From positions 8,990,001 to 9,054,000 of the forward strand of contig JASJZH010000006.1 in NCBI GenBank assembly GCA_037178975.1: a DNA stretch of 64,000 nucleotides. The letters are read 5' to 3'. A program made the translations under genes and the position numbers. Every line of letters starts with the position of its first letter. The stretch's first letter is position 1. Positions 12,691-25,848 of this stretch are shown here, piece by piece. The notes beneath the pieces were generated by a model. The model worked only from the letters and a program-made list of their open reading frames with translations. It made no database searches and was not told the origin of the DNA. Source of the stretch: Oscheius tipulae. Lineage: Eukaryota; Nematoda; Chromadorea; Rhabditida; Rhabditidae.

Positions 12691-13767
12691 CATTTCTAAT
12701 TGAATTTGCTATGTTTATCCTCTATTCTGTCCTCCCGTCAGAATCTACCACTTCATCTGTATGGCAATTTGTCCTAAAGTATTTGTTATTGGCACTAATC
12801 CCTCCCCGCGGCACTCTTCCCCCGCCATCTATTCACAAAATTTGATTAGGTGCTCTCACGGATGGCTCCAGTCGCCTTTGCTATTCCGTTCATAGACGAT
12901 TAGGAATACTTTGCTGAAAGTTAGTTGTAGGTATCGACTGTCAAGTTACGTCAGTATTAGTCAAGTCTCGGTAAGTTTAGCAAATGTCAATGACTAAGTC
13001 AATGGCAGAATGCTATTATATATCAATCCACTGATGTCAGTTACACACCTGTTTGTCTTTGTTACTAGCGTAGTCTCAGTTTGAAAACCTTGCAAATGAG
13101 ATTCAAAGCCTTTGATAGTGGAATCTGTGTCAATTTAAAAGTCTACGCCAGTCTAATAACTTCTGCCAGGTTCGTCTCTTACAGCTTCAGAGACTATGAC
13201 GGTATAATATGTCATGTCAATTGCGTATCTGCCAGTTACATAGTCTATGTAAGTAGCCATTATAATGTGTATAAAAGTGATAATCCACCCTTATGAGTTT
13301 TCTCTCGGAAACTGTTATTTCCATTATTATAAACCGCATATGTTTTGCTTTAAACAGCCTCGCTTTTCTTGAGGTCTTTGTTTGTTTATTTGCTATTGAT
13401 TTTTGTGGCTATCTGGCCTCAAAAACAGTTATCGTACGCTGACCCCCCGCGTTAACGAACATTGTTTTGATCTCTCTTGCTCTGTCGACCGTTTTTATGC
13501 CGATCCATTTCGGATTTCTTCTCGAGGAGAACGAAAAGAGCGTCGTATTCTAATCGGTCAGTTGAGGACTTTCCATGCCAGGATGACCTTGTGCCCGATT
13601 GGCCCCTTTTCTTCTGCGACCTCCGCCTAGAGCCTTGTCTCTCGCCCAAGGTTCCGATGACGCATACACGCGTGCACACTCATCCCTCGGCCCACTCTTA
13701 AAACGCTTCAAAAATCTTCATATTCACTTGACTCTGTTTCAATTCACAAGTAAATTTTCAGAACAAA
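12691..13767. other. intergenic region upstream of alpha-catenin
   Basis: I see no supported gene. The region is AT-rich with a TATAAAAG at about 13270, too far from the start to call a promoter. A TTTTCAG acceptor at 13755-13761, seven bases before the alpha-catenin ATG, suggests a spliced-leader site. Confidence 0.4.
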
Positions 13768-16700
13768 ATGGGTAGGACAACAATGAAGGCTCAGTTCGAC
13801 ATGAGCCGCGTCAAAACCAGATCTGTCGAGCTCATTATTTACTCCCTAGTGGACAATGTAAATAGTCTACTTTTTAAAAATTGCCAAAATTTTAGATCAC
13901 TTCAATTTCCGAGACTTATCAACTGCCACCTGGTGAAAACCCGAATAATTTGGTCACTGACATTGAAAAATCAGTGCAGGAGTTTCTTCAAAAGGGACAA
14001 ATTGCTTTGGATGAGAGTATTCATCTTGCCAGGGTATTTTTTGTAGTATATTGTACTTACTTCTGTTCAGAACGATGAAGATATTCGCCAGCTAGAAAGT
14101 GCACTCCATGACGTCCATTTGGCCGGAGGAGAAATGAAACAGATTGGCTACAATTTCATCCATAATAGCAGCTCGATCCAGCACAGGGCTCAGGCAGTTG
14201 ATGCTGGACGGAAATTGCTCTATGTAAGTTGTTGCACTCATGAAGAGGTAGCAAGAACTGACCCTGGAATAGCCCCGTTTTACAAATAGATCCAATGGGG
14301 AAGTTTGTCGGACAAGCAATTTTGATTATGCACCGTCTAAAATGGTTAAAGTAACAACTTGATATGGCTGTGGCCTTGTAAGATTAAGTTGAGCTTCAGC
14401 GATTGCATTTTAAGTTTCAAAAACAGCTACATATTTTCACAATATGCAAGGGGGAAAATGCTCAGAAGCTGCTGGAAACGTTATAGGCAAGTATTATGAC
14501 AAATACGAGATCTGTGGGCTGTTCTCTATTTTGTTTTTGTACCATGTCCAACAGCTTCGAGGTTCAAGAAATTTGCTCAAAAAAAGAATATTCACTATTT
14601 TTGCATTCTTTTCAGGCAATGTCTTACTTGCTCATTATCGCCGATCAAATTGATGTTTCTGGACTACTATCCAATATCGACGCTGTTGACCAGGCCCTCC
14701 GAGAACTGGCCAGTTCTTCAAACGTCATGGAAGTGGAACATAGATATTCTGTTCTTCAAAAACGCGTCGATGAAGTTAGCGAGACCGTCAGGTTAGTATT
14801 CGTGTCGGAAATCCAATTTAGCTGCTCCTTTTAGAAGAAGAATTGCCGATTTGAGGGATCCCGACCAGCGATTGAATCTCCTGGCGGCCGAGTCTCAGCT
14901 TATTTCTTCTATGCCTTTGATTTATACTGCTATCAAGGTATATCACTGTTTTACTATTTTCTTACGTTCATTTTACAGTGTTTCATCCAGCACCGATCGG
15001 AAGAGGCTCGTGAAAATGTCAGTTTTGCTCATGGTGAAGCACAAACCGCTCTCCGAGCTCTGAAAGAGGGATTGAATGGTAACTTGACTTGCCTCCTCGC
15101 TCATTTTTCGATTTCAGATGTCGAAGTGACTTCTCTGCCTTATTCCTCTCTTTCCCACGGAACCAATCTCGCCTCCATGTTCAATGATTTCCAAAACAAG
15201 GTCTACCTCGAGCCGGGAACTTACAGGAGCCGTGTTCATAAGCCCGAACTGGAGGATTCCTTGGAGCAAATCATCAGTCGAGCTGGAAGCAAGCTTGCTG
15301 ATACAGGTATGTACTAAAGCTCTGTATTTTTATGTTGTAATCTAGACAATACGCGAGAGATGAGAAAGGGAAACATTGTGGACGAGTGCAACAAGCTCCG
15401 ACAAGCCCTCCAGCATCTTTTGGATCGATACGAGGAGTCTGTCGGAAAGACAAACTATGGAGATGAAGTAGATCGTGCTATGGTTCATGTCGGAAACTCG
15501 ACCAAGGATCTTAAGAGGTGGGACCTTTGAATACTTCTTTTCTTTTCCTGTTTTGAAGACGGAAGAGAACACCTAGAAAATTGCAGATAGTGATTTATTA
15601 GTTGGTAGAAATAGACAGATCACGTAACAATAGAATAAAGAGAAGAGAGAGGCTGGACCACCGTAGCGAGGGACAGTATACATAGACCTTTCAAACGTTT
15701 TAGTTGACCAATAGCTGCTGAAAAGCACAGAGGATCAAAGTTATCCTGTGAAGAAACACCTTAAAACTGTTAAGAATTGTTTTCAGACACCTTCGTCGTG
15801 CTGCCGTTGATCATGTCAGTGATGCCTTCCTCGACACATCAACATGTCTCCTCGAGCTGATTGACCAGGCTGCCAACTACCATCCAGACCGAGGAATCAA
15901 CCCGGACAACTTCCTGGCCAATGCCAACGGAATGATCAAGGCTGCCGAAGCAGCTTGTGAAATGTCATCTGATTACGAAGGCGTCCGCATCATCCGTCAT
16001 CTGTGCAGGCAGCTGGAAAAGCTTGCTCCTCAGGTCGTTCAGGCTGCTCTTTTCCTGGCTGCCTATCCCGACAGTGAAGAAGCTCATCAGAACATGAACC
16101 AGTTCAGAGATGCTTGGGAACAGAAGGTAGCTATTTCCGTAATTATGTTCACCTTTTCTTTAGGTTAACCTTTTGACCATGGCTGTCGACGCCATCATCA
16201 CATTAGATGACTTCCTCGCTGTCAGCGAGCTTCACATTATTGAGGATGTCCAGACTGGACAGCACGTTCTCCGTCAAAAGGAATACGATGACTTAGACCG
16301 GGTTGCTGGAATGATCCGTGGCAGAGCTAGAAGAGTAAGTTTTGAGAATGAACTTGTATAATTAGATGAGTTCAAAGCCCTTATCATTGTCACGCTCACG
16401 TTACCATCTCAACCCGTTAGCCTCTTATCCTTGTCTGGCAGAATCTTACTGAAAGACTAAAGACAGAGTGTGGTACTATCGACAACCATCTCCTGGGTAT
16501 GAAATCTTGAGATTCCCAGCCGAACTGTGAAAACTTCCAACCTGACTCTTATGTGCCAGCTAATTAGTTTTGGCATGAGGTTGACCAGCGCCCAAAGAAA
16601 CCTAGACATCATAGGCTATCGAAAAACCATTCTTTAGGTCTGTTCCGTGATCGACGAAGAGATAGACTCTCTGCCGATCCATGGAGGCTCTGACAAGGTC

Positions 16701-18265
16701 AAACTTGCTGCCAAAAGACTCCGTGACCGTCACATTCCTCGCTTCGAGAGAGACCTCACTGACATCTGTGTCCGCGATAACAAGAGCATTACCGACGAGG
16801 AACAGTAAGATCTCTACCATATTTTATGCAATATCTTATTTAGTCAACGCGAACAAGAAGTCTACATTGAAGCCTGTGAAGCCATCTTGGAGGGAGTCAA
16901 AGAGATCAGAAACGCTCTCCTGCTCAACAGAAATCCGGATGATGTGGATTCGGACAATGAGTACGAGGAAGAAGCTCCGGTAGCTGCTGAGGAGGCTGTT
17001 AGGGTTACTGACACTGATAACCAGCAGAAGATTATGAGACTTCTTCCCGAACAAGACAAGAAAGTTATCAAGGAACAGCTGGATAGGTTCAAGCTCACAC
17101 AAACTCATTTCGAGAGAGAAGTCGCCAAGTGGTCAGAGACTGGCAATGATCTCATTGTTCTGGCAAAGCACATGAGCATGATCATGATGAACATGACTGA
17201 TTTTACCAGGTGAGAGTTTAAATCTGCTGGACCAAAGTTCCAATGTCTCCTCACATAGCCGCAGCTTATGGCCGATCCTTGTCTCTAGCCTCTCATTTTA
17301 CTGTCAAGGCTTCTTTGTCCATTATACTTGTAGTTTTGTGTCCCTCACTCTATCAGTCTGCCCTGGCCCCTCTGTCACTGTCCAAAAAATATTTTGACGA
17401 CGCTGACCGCCTACCATCGTGGTAATCGTTTAAACTCCCCTAAACGGGCTTGAATCATTTCGTATGTCTTAAAATCCTAAAAATACATGTTTCAGAGGTC
17501 GCGGTCCCTTGAGAACCACCATGGATGTCATTGCTGCCGCCCAAGAAATTTCCGTCGACGGAACTAAACTCTGTGCTCTTGCCCAACAGATTGCCGATGA
17601 GTCTGCTGACTCCCAATCTAAGAAGGATCTCAAAGCCAATCTCTCAAAGATCCCTACTTATTGCCAGCAATTGAACATCTGTAGTAGAGTAAGAACTATA
17701 CTTGGCAACAGTACTTGCGTTTTTTCTTCAGGTCAAAGCTGACGTTCAGCAGATTGGAGATGAATTCGTCGTCACCGGCCTCGATTCTGCAACGTCCCTA
17801 ATTCAAACAGCTAGGAACCTCTTGTCTGCTGTAGTTCAGACAGTTAAGGATGCGTTCATTGCCAGTACCAAGGTAATTTCCCTGTTCAATTTTTTATTTC
17901 ACACCTTGCACAGTGTCAGTACACTCATCGAGCTCGTGTAAACGCAGCTCATGAGCTGTATAATTCTCAGAGGAGCAGATTAGCAGAGGACGGTGAGAAC
18001 TAAGCGTAGAGTGATGTGCTTCAATGTCCGTGATTTGAGATTTTCGCATGCTCTTCGTATAATGCTACAAATAGTGTTAGTACCAAGACAACATATTTGA
18101 TTGCAGTTTCGACGCCCTAACTCTGCGAAGCCCATGTTCGAGTGGAAGATGGCTCCGCCTCAGAAGCAGCCGTTGGTTCGCGTTCAACGAAATACCAGTG
18201 TCATTCGTCGTGCCAGTGAACGTCGCCCTATGCGTCCGGAGCAGGCTCTGGCTCAGTTCTCGTAA
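13768..18265 (+). CDS. hmp-1: alpha-catenin (adherens-junction actin linker)
   Basis: Many-exon gene for an alpha-catenin/vinculin family protein linking beta-catenin-cadherin complexes to F-actin at epithelial junctions. The N-terminus has VKTRSVELIIYSLVDN, matching the KTRSVE start of catenins, followed by long helical bundles (DAGRKLL, NLLAAESQLISSMPLIYTAIK), a vinculin-like middle region (RRAAVDHVSDAFLDT, DYEGVRIIRHLCRQLEKL) and an acidic linker with DSDNEYEEEAP. The actin-binding tail includes FEREVAKWSETGNDLI, MSMIMMNMTDFTRGRGPL and the family C-terminus FEWKMAPPQKQPLVR. Larger introns lie at about 14224-14615 and 15518-15785. The stop is at 18263-18265, and an AATAAAG follows near 18400. 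About 900 residues, close to C. elegans HMP-1. Confidence 0.95.
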
Positions 18266-18436
18266 CAATTTTCTACTACCTAATTTTGTTACTTAATGTG
18301 ATGCTTTACTTTTCTCCCCTTACATTGCCAATATCTACTTCAGCGTTGTATTTGATCCACATATCGGACTTAACGTATTCAACGATTCATGCTTAAGTTA
18401 ATAAAGTTTATTATATAGCTCTTGCAACCCGAATCA

Positions 18437-21014
18437 CTATATCCTGCATCCGAAATTGTCGGAAAACCGTAGGTAAAGCTCGTAGATCTTGATTCGGAAC
18501 AGTGACCAGCACATGCTCAGTTGTAGACGCAGACGTTTCAGTCGCTTATCGGTTTTTTGGAGAGCCAGCTCGTGGTGGGACCTCACAACACATTTTGTCA
18601 CCTAAAAACTATCGAATTGTACAAGGAAAGACTCACTTCGATCATCGAATCCTGCCTGGTTTGACACTCGAGGATGTACTCCATATTTCTCAACAAATCG
18701 TTAGTTTTCAATATCAGCAACATTTCTCTGGGCATTCGAGACAAAACCTGCAAGATCTCCTCCATTTAACTTGTAGTCTTAAATCAACCTCGCTGATCTG
18801 TGGAAGCAGGGAAAAAGCATATTGTTGGAGTTCCTGTTGCTCAGAATGGTTCAGTGGACTGTTGCCAATACCTTCTGTGACAGACTTCCAAGATCGTTTT
18901 GCCACCATGCAGGCAAAGAGACCATAGAGTTCACCGACTCCCATGTCCTTGGCAACTCTCTGAAATACAAAATTCAAGCTACTAGCTCACGGTCTAATCT
19001 AAAGGCCCTCTTAGAGTTATTTTTACTACCAAAGTCCATACCGAGGATTTTTGGTTTTGCATCTCTACATTCTATTGACTGTACTAGTTTCAGCGTATCA
19101 ACTGTCTTTGTAGTATGACAGTTGTTTCGCGTAGCATTGCCCCGATTTTGAATGTCATTCTGATAAGCAATAGACTAGGTATATGCGCATTCAAAGAATC
19201 TTCAGTAGTCAGGAACTTCGACCAGTTACATATGAGTATGCATTGTTCGACAGTGCCAAATATTTTTCCAGCAAGCGCAAACATGAAGACATAAAACTTT
19301 TTTATAAGGGATTCAAGAAAACCCTGAATAAGAGGCGGGAATGTTTTAACATAGTGCTCGCAAATGAACGTACCTTGATACCTTGCTGATCAGCATTTAG
19401 TAACGAGAGCCATAAGTCTGAGTACAGGGATCGAATGTGATCATTGACATCGAGATAGAGGCCGTGATCAAGAAGTACCACCTGTGTCTCTCCAGTTGGT
19501 GTCTTGTTAACCAAGACATTTCCAGGGTGGGTATCCTTAATATTCATTTTTAGCACAATCATGATTCGCCTACCGAGTGCAGGTATCCTTTCATGAAGAT
19601 CATTTCAGAGATCAGTTTCCCTAGTTTTCTGCATAGATCCGACTTGTCGATGTTGTTCTCTGCTATGTACTCTCGGTCATTGATCTGAGCTCCTTCACAG
19701 AACTCCATAGTCAGTACCCGGTTTGTTGAATGCTCGTAATGAATGTGAGGTATCTAGCCTTGAAGTATAACTGAATCACTGTTTGGTACCTTCAAAAATG
19801 ACAGATGAGAAAAATGTTCCCTTGCTCGATCTGCATTTCTCGCCTCGTGAAGAAAGTCAAGTTCATTTGGTAGGTTTTTCTTCACTTCTTCCACAAGCCA
19901 CATAAGTTTGAACTCGGGGAAAAGCAAATCTGCTACGTTGACAAGAAACTTAAACAGATCTTTAAAATAAGGAGAAATATATCATACCTCCATTGTTTTC
20001 ATATCAGTTTTGCTGTTCTCATAGACTCTTCTGTGCTGGACTTTTACGGCGACCTTCTCTCCAGTTTCTTTCAAGTTTGCTACATGGACTTGAGCCAAAC
20101 TTGCTGCACCGACAGGCTTGTCCGAAAAGTTGGTGAAGAGACCTTCCATCTGAAATGAAACTTTGTAAAAGTATGCCGTTCGGTTGTCCCTAAAGCGCGC
20201 TTCTGATGCGGATAGGTTATTTTTACTGGTTTCCTTGGCAGTGTACTCTCAGTCATTTGCCATTGTCAATATAAAACTGCCACGGTTCCTCTCGTTGGCC
20301 TACCTGCCAACTTATCAATCTGTCTTCTCTCATAACATGTCTTGGTTTTTTGCGTCTCTTCTACTGGAATTCAATCCCATTGTCAATGCCATTTTGTCCC
20401 TATACTCCTCTACCGTAAACTATACCGGATGCAGACTTGAGAGCTTGCTTCAAAGAGAAATGACTTACAGGCTGATCAAGCTCCCGTTCCAGCACGAATC
20501 TGATGTCTTTGAGCGATTGTTGAGGTGCATTTGACATCAATACCGACAAGATTTCTGTGTATTCAGGAGGAACCAGGTATTCCAGAGCTGCTATGTGTTG
20601 CCCTACCTGAAAATCCTTCCATTTACAAATTTCTCAATATCACCTTAATAAACACTCCTCCGTTATTCCTTGCCAATGTCAAAAGTCTCTCTGCACTCCT
20701 TCGATGACACCCTTTCATGGCCACATTGTATTCCTCCGACGGCTCGGCAATCCCTTTCACTGATGTTTTATAGTCGATAACGATGTTAGCCACCTAAAAT
20801 AGTTGTTCAGGTATCAGAGAGCAGGAAGCTTTACCGTAGAAGCAGCCCTTCCAAAACGGATTATCCCGATTTCGGTGAGGTCCTCAATTGAATCAAGCTT
20901 ACTCACATAAACAGCTGTTCCAACACTGGCCGCAAGAGAAGACCCGATCAAAATCTAAAAATAAGTTACGGACCAGCTGTCTCTAACTTTTCGTTTTGAT
21001 GTCGATGGTTTCAT
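18437..21014 (-). CDS. ADCK1-like ABC1/UbiB kinase-like protein
   Basis: Read right to left from MKPSTSKRK (ATG at 21014), then a membrane-anchor-like helix (ILIGSSLAASVGTAVYV). The UbiB fold is clear: KVGQHIAALEY is the KxGQ motif, GAASLAQVH the alanine-rich nucleotide loop, VAVKVQH the lysine strand, HSDTHPGNVLV the catalytic region (split by a 44-nt intron) and LLDHGLY the metal-binding DHG. Downstream, GELYGLFACMVAKRSW and MPREMLLILKTNDLLR match ADCK1, a mitochondrial relative of COQ8. The final exon ends at the stop at 18437-18439, only 171 nt beyond the alpha-catenin stop, so the two genes converge. About 500 residues. Activity and substrate are unproven for this branch of the family. 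Confidence 0.9.
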
Positions 21015-21410
21015 AAGAAACTCCCTCAGTAAGGGAATCAAAAGCCTGCGGGAAGTGTTCATGGCTGAAAGATCAACGTGAAAAGTGGCTATTCATGGGT
21101 CGAGAATAGAAGTTTCCAGCATATTGTCGCAGCGAAACAAACATGATTTTTGGCGCGCCGATGGGATAAACTGGCAAAATTGATAACTGATGCAAAGGCA
21201 AAGAGATAAGTGAGACCTCGTCGGTTCCGTGGGACAGAAAATGCGAACAATTTTGATCATGAACAGGCTGAAGTGACCCCGTGGCGAGTGTAACAAAGGT
21301 GCAGGCTATAACAGAGAACCATGTGCACCCCCCATGATCCTCTTGACGATAAGAGTTTCAGCAAATAAAAAGTTCATTCTAAAAACATAGACGTGAAAAA
21401 TCAAACGTGG

Positions 21411-22755
21411 TTATTTTTGATGATCATCAATGAGGTGTCGCCGTTGTGCTGTCGGCCTAAAACGTCGATTTTGTTCATGGGTCTAAAGGTCACTCACGCA
21501 CCAATCGCACCATTCTTCCACGCACAAATGAGACCAAAAATGTAGATGAATGCGTAGAAGAGAAGTATCAGCAGTGAAATCCCAATTAAACCGGTACCAC
21601 TAAGAGATTTTTAGTCATCTTAGGCAGCGTGAGACACCTACATTATGGTCATTTGAATATCCCGTTGGCAGCACTCCATAGCACAACATGTGTCGTCACA
21701 AATGAAGTATAATGTAAAGTTCTAAAGGAATCATAGTTTGTAAAACACCATGACGTACAGCAAAAGAGACCGCTTGACCTGTTAACTCGTCAATTGGCAG
21801 GTTTCTGTCCAGCGAGTAGGCACACATTGTATTGTCGAACTGAAAAAATTATTTATTTAGTATCTCGTTCTTCCACTTCTTTCTTTTGATAGGACAACGT
21901 GGTTTCTAGACGAACACACTACTGCCTGTTTGGCAACGCGTTTTAACACACTTGTCAAGAATTTACCTTGCAAAATTTTTGAGTTAATTGTCGGCGGGGT
22001 GGCCCCTGTAGACAGTCATTTAAGGTGCCGTTCTTCGTTGGAAATGGGCTATATGTCATGCCGACCTCAGGATACTTCAATTCTGGGATCAACGAGGAGG
22101 CATCGCGGGCGCTTTGAAGATTCGCCATCGTCACGGGAATACATGTATCTTACCAGGTCAGGTATGAAGAATTAAAAAATGACACTATCAGCTATAACTA
22201 AATGTGCTGATTCTAATTATGAAATTCTTTTGCCTTTTTCTAGGGCTTACCAAGGCGGTACGGGTGAGCCATGTCATTATGTCATAATTTCAACCAGTCT
22301 GGTGCTGATACCGAATTTTTGTAATTATCACCTTCAAAATCCTAGACATACTGATATTTTGTGCGTTTTCTTTTAAGCACAGTACTGGATCATTCTTCAT
22401 CTGTGAGGTTTATGAAACACAATCTTATCTTATTTCAAGTCCCTAAACCCTGAGGTTAACAGAATCCCTTGAACACTGCTCAAAAACTTACATCTGCATA
22501 TCTATATGCATGCTGTGAGTAGTAGTAAGTGATGCTAGTTTCTTCGGAGGAAGTTGTTCTCGCATTAGCAATGAACTGTTCAAACTCCTTGCTCACATTT
22601 CCAGTAATCTCATTTGCAAACTTGGCTCTCCAGAGATTGCCTGAAAGTGTACTTTCGCACCTTCGTTTTCTCTCTCTCTTACCTTTTATGGGTACATGGC
22701 CAATCTGCTCCTTCCCCAGAACACTGAGCACGTTGAGAAAGAACCAAACTACCAT
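21411..22755 (-). CDS. small type I membrane protein with CC-x3-CC motif
   Basis: The start at 22755 gives a hydrophobic signal peptide (MVVWFFLNVLSVLG), then a short luminal region with NVSKEFEQFIAN and QHAYRYAD, a cysteine cluster (ICDDTCCAMECCQRD), a single membrane helix (LIGISLLILLFYAFIYIFGLI) and a short tail. The last exon follows a 41-nt intron and ends RRHLIDDHQK at the stop at 21411-21413. Introns are small and phase-consistent. The layout recalls nematode CX-module or Shisa-type proteins, but I cannot confirm either. It lies 396 nt upstream of the ADCK1-like gene on the same strand, which would allow an operon but does not prove one. Confidence 0.65.
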
Positions 22756-25700
22756 TCTACGTCATCTGAACACAGGAGAAATCAGTTGGGACGAGGGTGC
22801 AATGAGGAGAAATGAGGTGCGAGGAGGATCAAGGGGGATTACGAGCAGAACAGACAATCTCTGAAGATGCATTGGAAGCACCTCAAAAACGAATTTCAGC
22901 GCGGAGATAACACAATCGTCTGAGCGGAATTTGAGACACTTGCCATGCAGGCAGACAGGTTTTTGTTTCTCTCGCAATTGTTAGAAGGAAAAACGTGTCA
23001 GAAGGTGAGGAAGAAACAGAGACTCCAGCTGTTGATTCAATAAAAATGAATGCTGTTTGTTAGTGAAAACGGCAACATCTCTCTGAAAGCAAGTCACTCA
23101 ACCGTAAAAGGTACTTCTCGAACAAAACTAGACCCTGGCACTGACACACAAACAGTGGCAACTCTCCCCCCATATATAATTAGGTGATTGTGAGCAGAGG
23201 AAGAGGAAAACAAGCCCGGCCAATTTGTACTTAGACCCCAGAATCTTTTTTTTAATTTGCAGGCCGGATACTGGCGCGAAAGAGCAAGAATAGTTCTGCA
23301 ATGGAGGAAGAGAGGAAGAGCTGTGTCGAAAGATAGCAATGTAAATTATGAGAGCAGGTAAAGAGAGCATAATCAGGCAGCCATTCTTAGAAAACCAAGT
23401 TTATGTTCCGGACTCCAGGTTCGAGATAGCCTAATACGTGTGGTTGCGATGCGGAAGCTAATGAGGAAATACCGCCTTCCTCCCTCTAGAGCTACCCCCT
23501 TCCTGCACATTTTTCGAAAAGCCGTGAAGGGTAGAAGGTCCCATGAGATGGGACGTTGTAAAACAAGTCACTCTTTGACTGCTCACTTTGCCACAGCGCT
23601 GAGAAGGAACTGACACTTTGCACCTGATTGACTTGAAGAGTGTTCTTTTTCTGCATAAGCGAATATAAAGTTGAGGGTTGACGTGATGGCTCAGCTATAA
23701 TAAAGTGCTTAATAATTGCTCGGCTCTGCCCCCAAAGTAGCTATACTGAAACCAAACAAAGAGTGGCCCTAATGGAGAGGGAATCTTTGATGTCTAGTGG
23801 ACACTAGTGACCACCTGTTATGATTCAAAACTTCAGCTCGCTGGGAGAGGCAGAGCTTGTTGTCCCAGGTCAAGGAAATGGTGCTTATTATTGTCGAGAA
23901 TGTCAAAACATTCGCTGCATAATGGGGCAGAGACTTCAAAATTGGGACATCTGAGAGTCGTTGCATAGACTCTTTCAAACGTAAGTGTTAACAGATTCTT
24001 AACGAGGCAATTGAAGACAGTTGCTGGAAGCAATAACTTTTCCATTCATGACCATCCAATGAATATAAGCGGCAAGAGTCTGAACTTCTTCAAGCTTCGA
24101 ATTGTACCAGTCTAGCAAAAGAAACACGACGGTGTCCATTATTCTGGTAAAGAACTCTTGGATAGCTTGTTGCTTAAAAGCTTGGTGTGAACGTCGGGGT
24201 TTTGGTACAATCAAAGCGTTTTCAGACAATGAGCGTAGTGGGCATAAAAGTGGCAGATTCCTACTGTCAGTTCTTCAGCCAGGGTTCATCCTGTGGGGGA
24301 AAGTTGATTTCAAATCACCTTGTACATGACCGGGAAAGTGGTCCCTTGATAAACTACGCACGGAAAGTGTATTTCTACAGGTTTCTTGCTCTAGGATATA
24401 GGAATGAGCCGGAAAAGCTGACTAAGTTTCAAGCATGAACTGGAAGGGCGTGGGATCTGACTAATTGGCGGTGCTCTACAAAGTCTTAGCTCTCGACCTG
24501 CTCTAAAGCTTTGCAGAACATTACAAATTTCCAAACTGTCGCCTTTGTTTTTTATTGCTTTGCAACAAGTTTGGATGGTTTCCCGTTGGGGCTCGTGGCA
24601 GGTAGACGATGTTCCAGTTGGGATACCGTGGCAGAAGCAACGTTCTCCCAGAGACGCATCACCCAAAATGTTTCTACTTTGACTCGACTTCCAGGGAGTA
24701 ATTGGTATCACAAAGTAACTGTAAAATTGCCTATTACGGCTTCAGACAGACACACATGCACACACACACTCTCACACAGACTTTTGAGCATTTTGAACCA
24801 GATGCATTTCAAAGAGAGCAATTTAGTGAAACAACCAGCTGTCGGCGGCAGCTTCGCAGCCCTTTGGCCTTTGCTTAAAATTGACCACAGGCGACTGCGC
24901 CGCTTCCCTATTAGCAGTTTCTTCTACAGTTGGCTTGTCCCCTTGGCTCTTAATATGAAATGACTTGTCAGAATTTTTGGGTATTAGTGTTGTCATGCAA
25001 TTGTGCGGACACCATGAAAGACGGACTGATAAAGATGTCTCCGACGGCTTCGCCATTCTTTTGCCATCAGTTTACATTGGCGGCGGCGCCGCTTCGTAGT
25101 TACAGGAATTTCCCAGTGGCTTCACCGTGAGCAAGGCCAAGTTCTATAGCGCACCCAGTTGACTTGTCAACCAATTTAGGCAATAACTGTTTTTGAACAA
25201 CAAAACTTCTGGTCAACTAATTGGCTCGCTTTTTTTGTGGCCACGGACAAACAAACAAACAAACAGACAAACAGAGTCCTCCACGGAAACCATTGCGCTT
25301 TAGATAGTAGAGATAAAGAAGCAAGTTATTCAGAGTCCAGTACTTCAAGGAGATGTCTTCGTCTGAATCGCGAATCGCGACTTTGCAGAACATCATTTAG
25401 CAGTTAGAGCGAATCTTTAACGTGAATAACTTGGCTTAAACTCAAGACGAAGCAGAACAATAAGGCGTTCTCGTTTAATTCGATTTTTTTAATTCGGAAA
25501 GAAAGAGCCAGCAAAATGTGTGAGTACAAGCGTAGTTTTTGGCTTCTATCACGCTGCCAAGTCATTTCCGTTATCCTGTCAGTCTCTCCTGCTACTTTTG
25601 TCAACGTTCCAGCCTCATTTTATCTAGAACGTTTACATTAGGGCTCTAGAAGTTTTGATCAGCTTCAATGCGTTTCCATCTAGCCTGGGAACAAATCTTC

Positions 25701-25848
25701 GTTCCTGGAACACATTCTTTCACTGTAAGAGTAGATAAGAAAATACACGAGACTACAGAGTTAGTATTCACAGTTTCATTGGTAAAATAAAGTAATGTGT
25801 AGTGCGGTTGACCGGCATCAGACTAACACGGGGAAGAACGTAGTAAGT
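22756..25848. other. intergenic region without a supported gene
   Basis: About 3.1 kb in which I found no exon with family similarity or a convincing chain of spliced exons. It contains an AC-rich microsatellite at about 24749-24778 and an ACAA repeat at about 25247-25275. Confidence 0.4.

Noticed and set aside
18502-19118. Plus-strand open frames of 98-141 residues
   Set aside because: They lie opposite clear ADCK1-like exons and introns on the minus strand.
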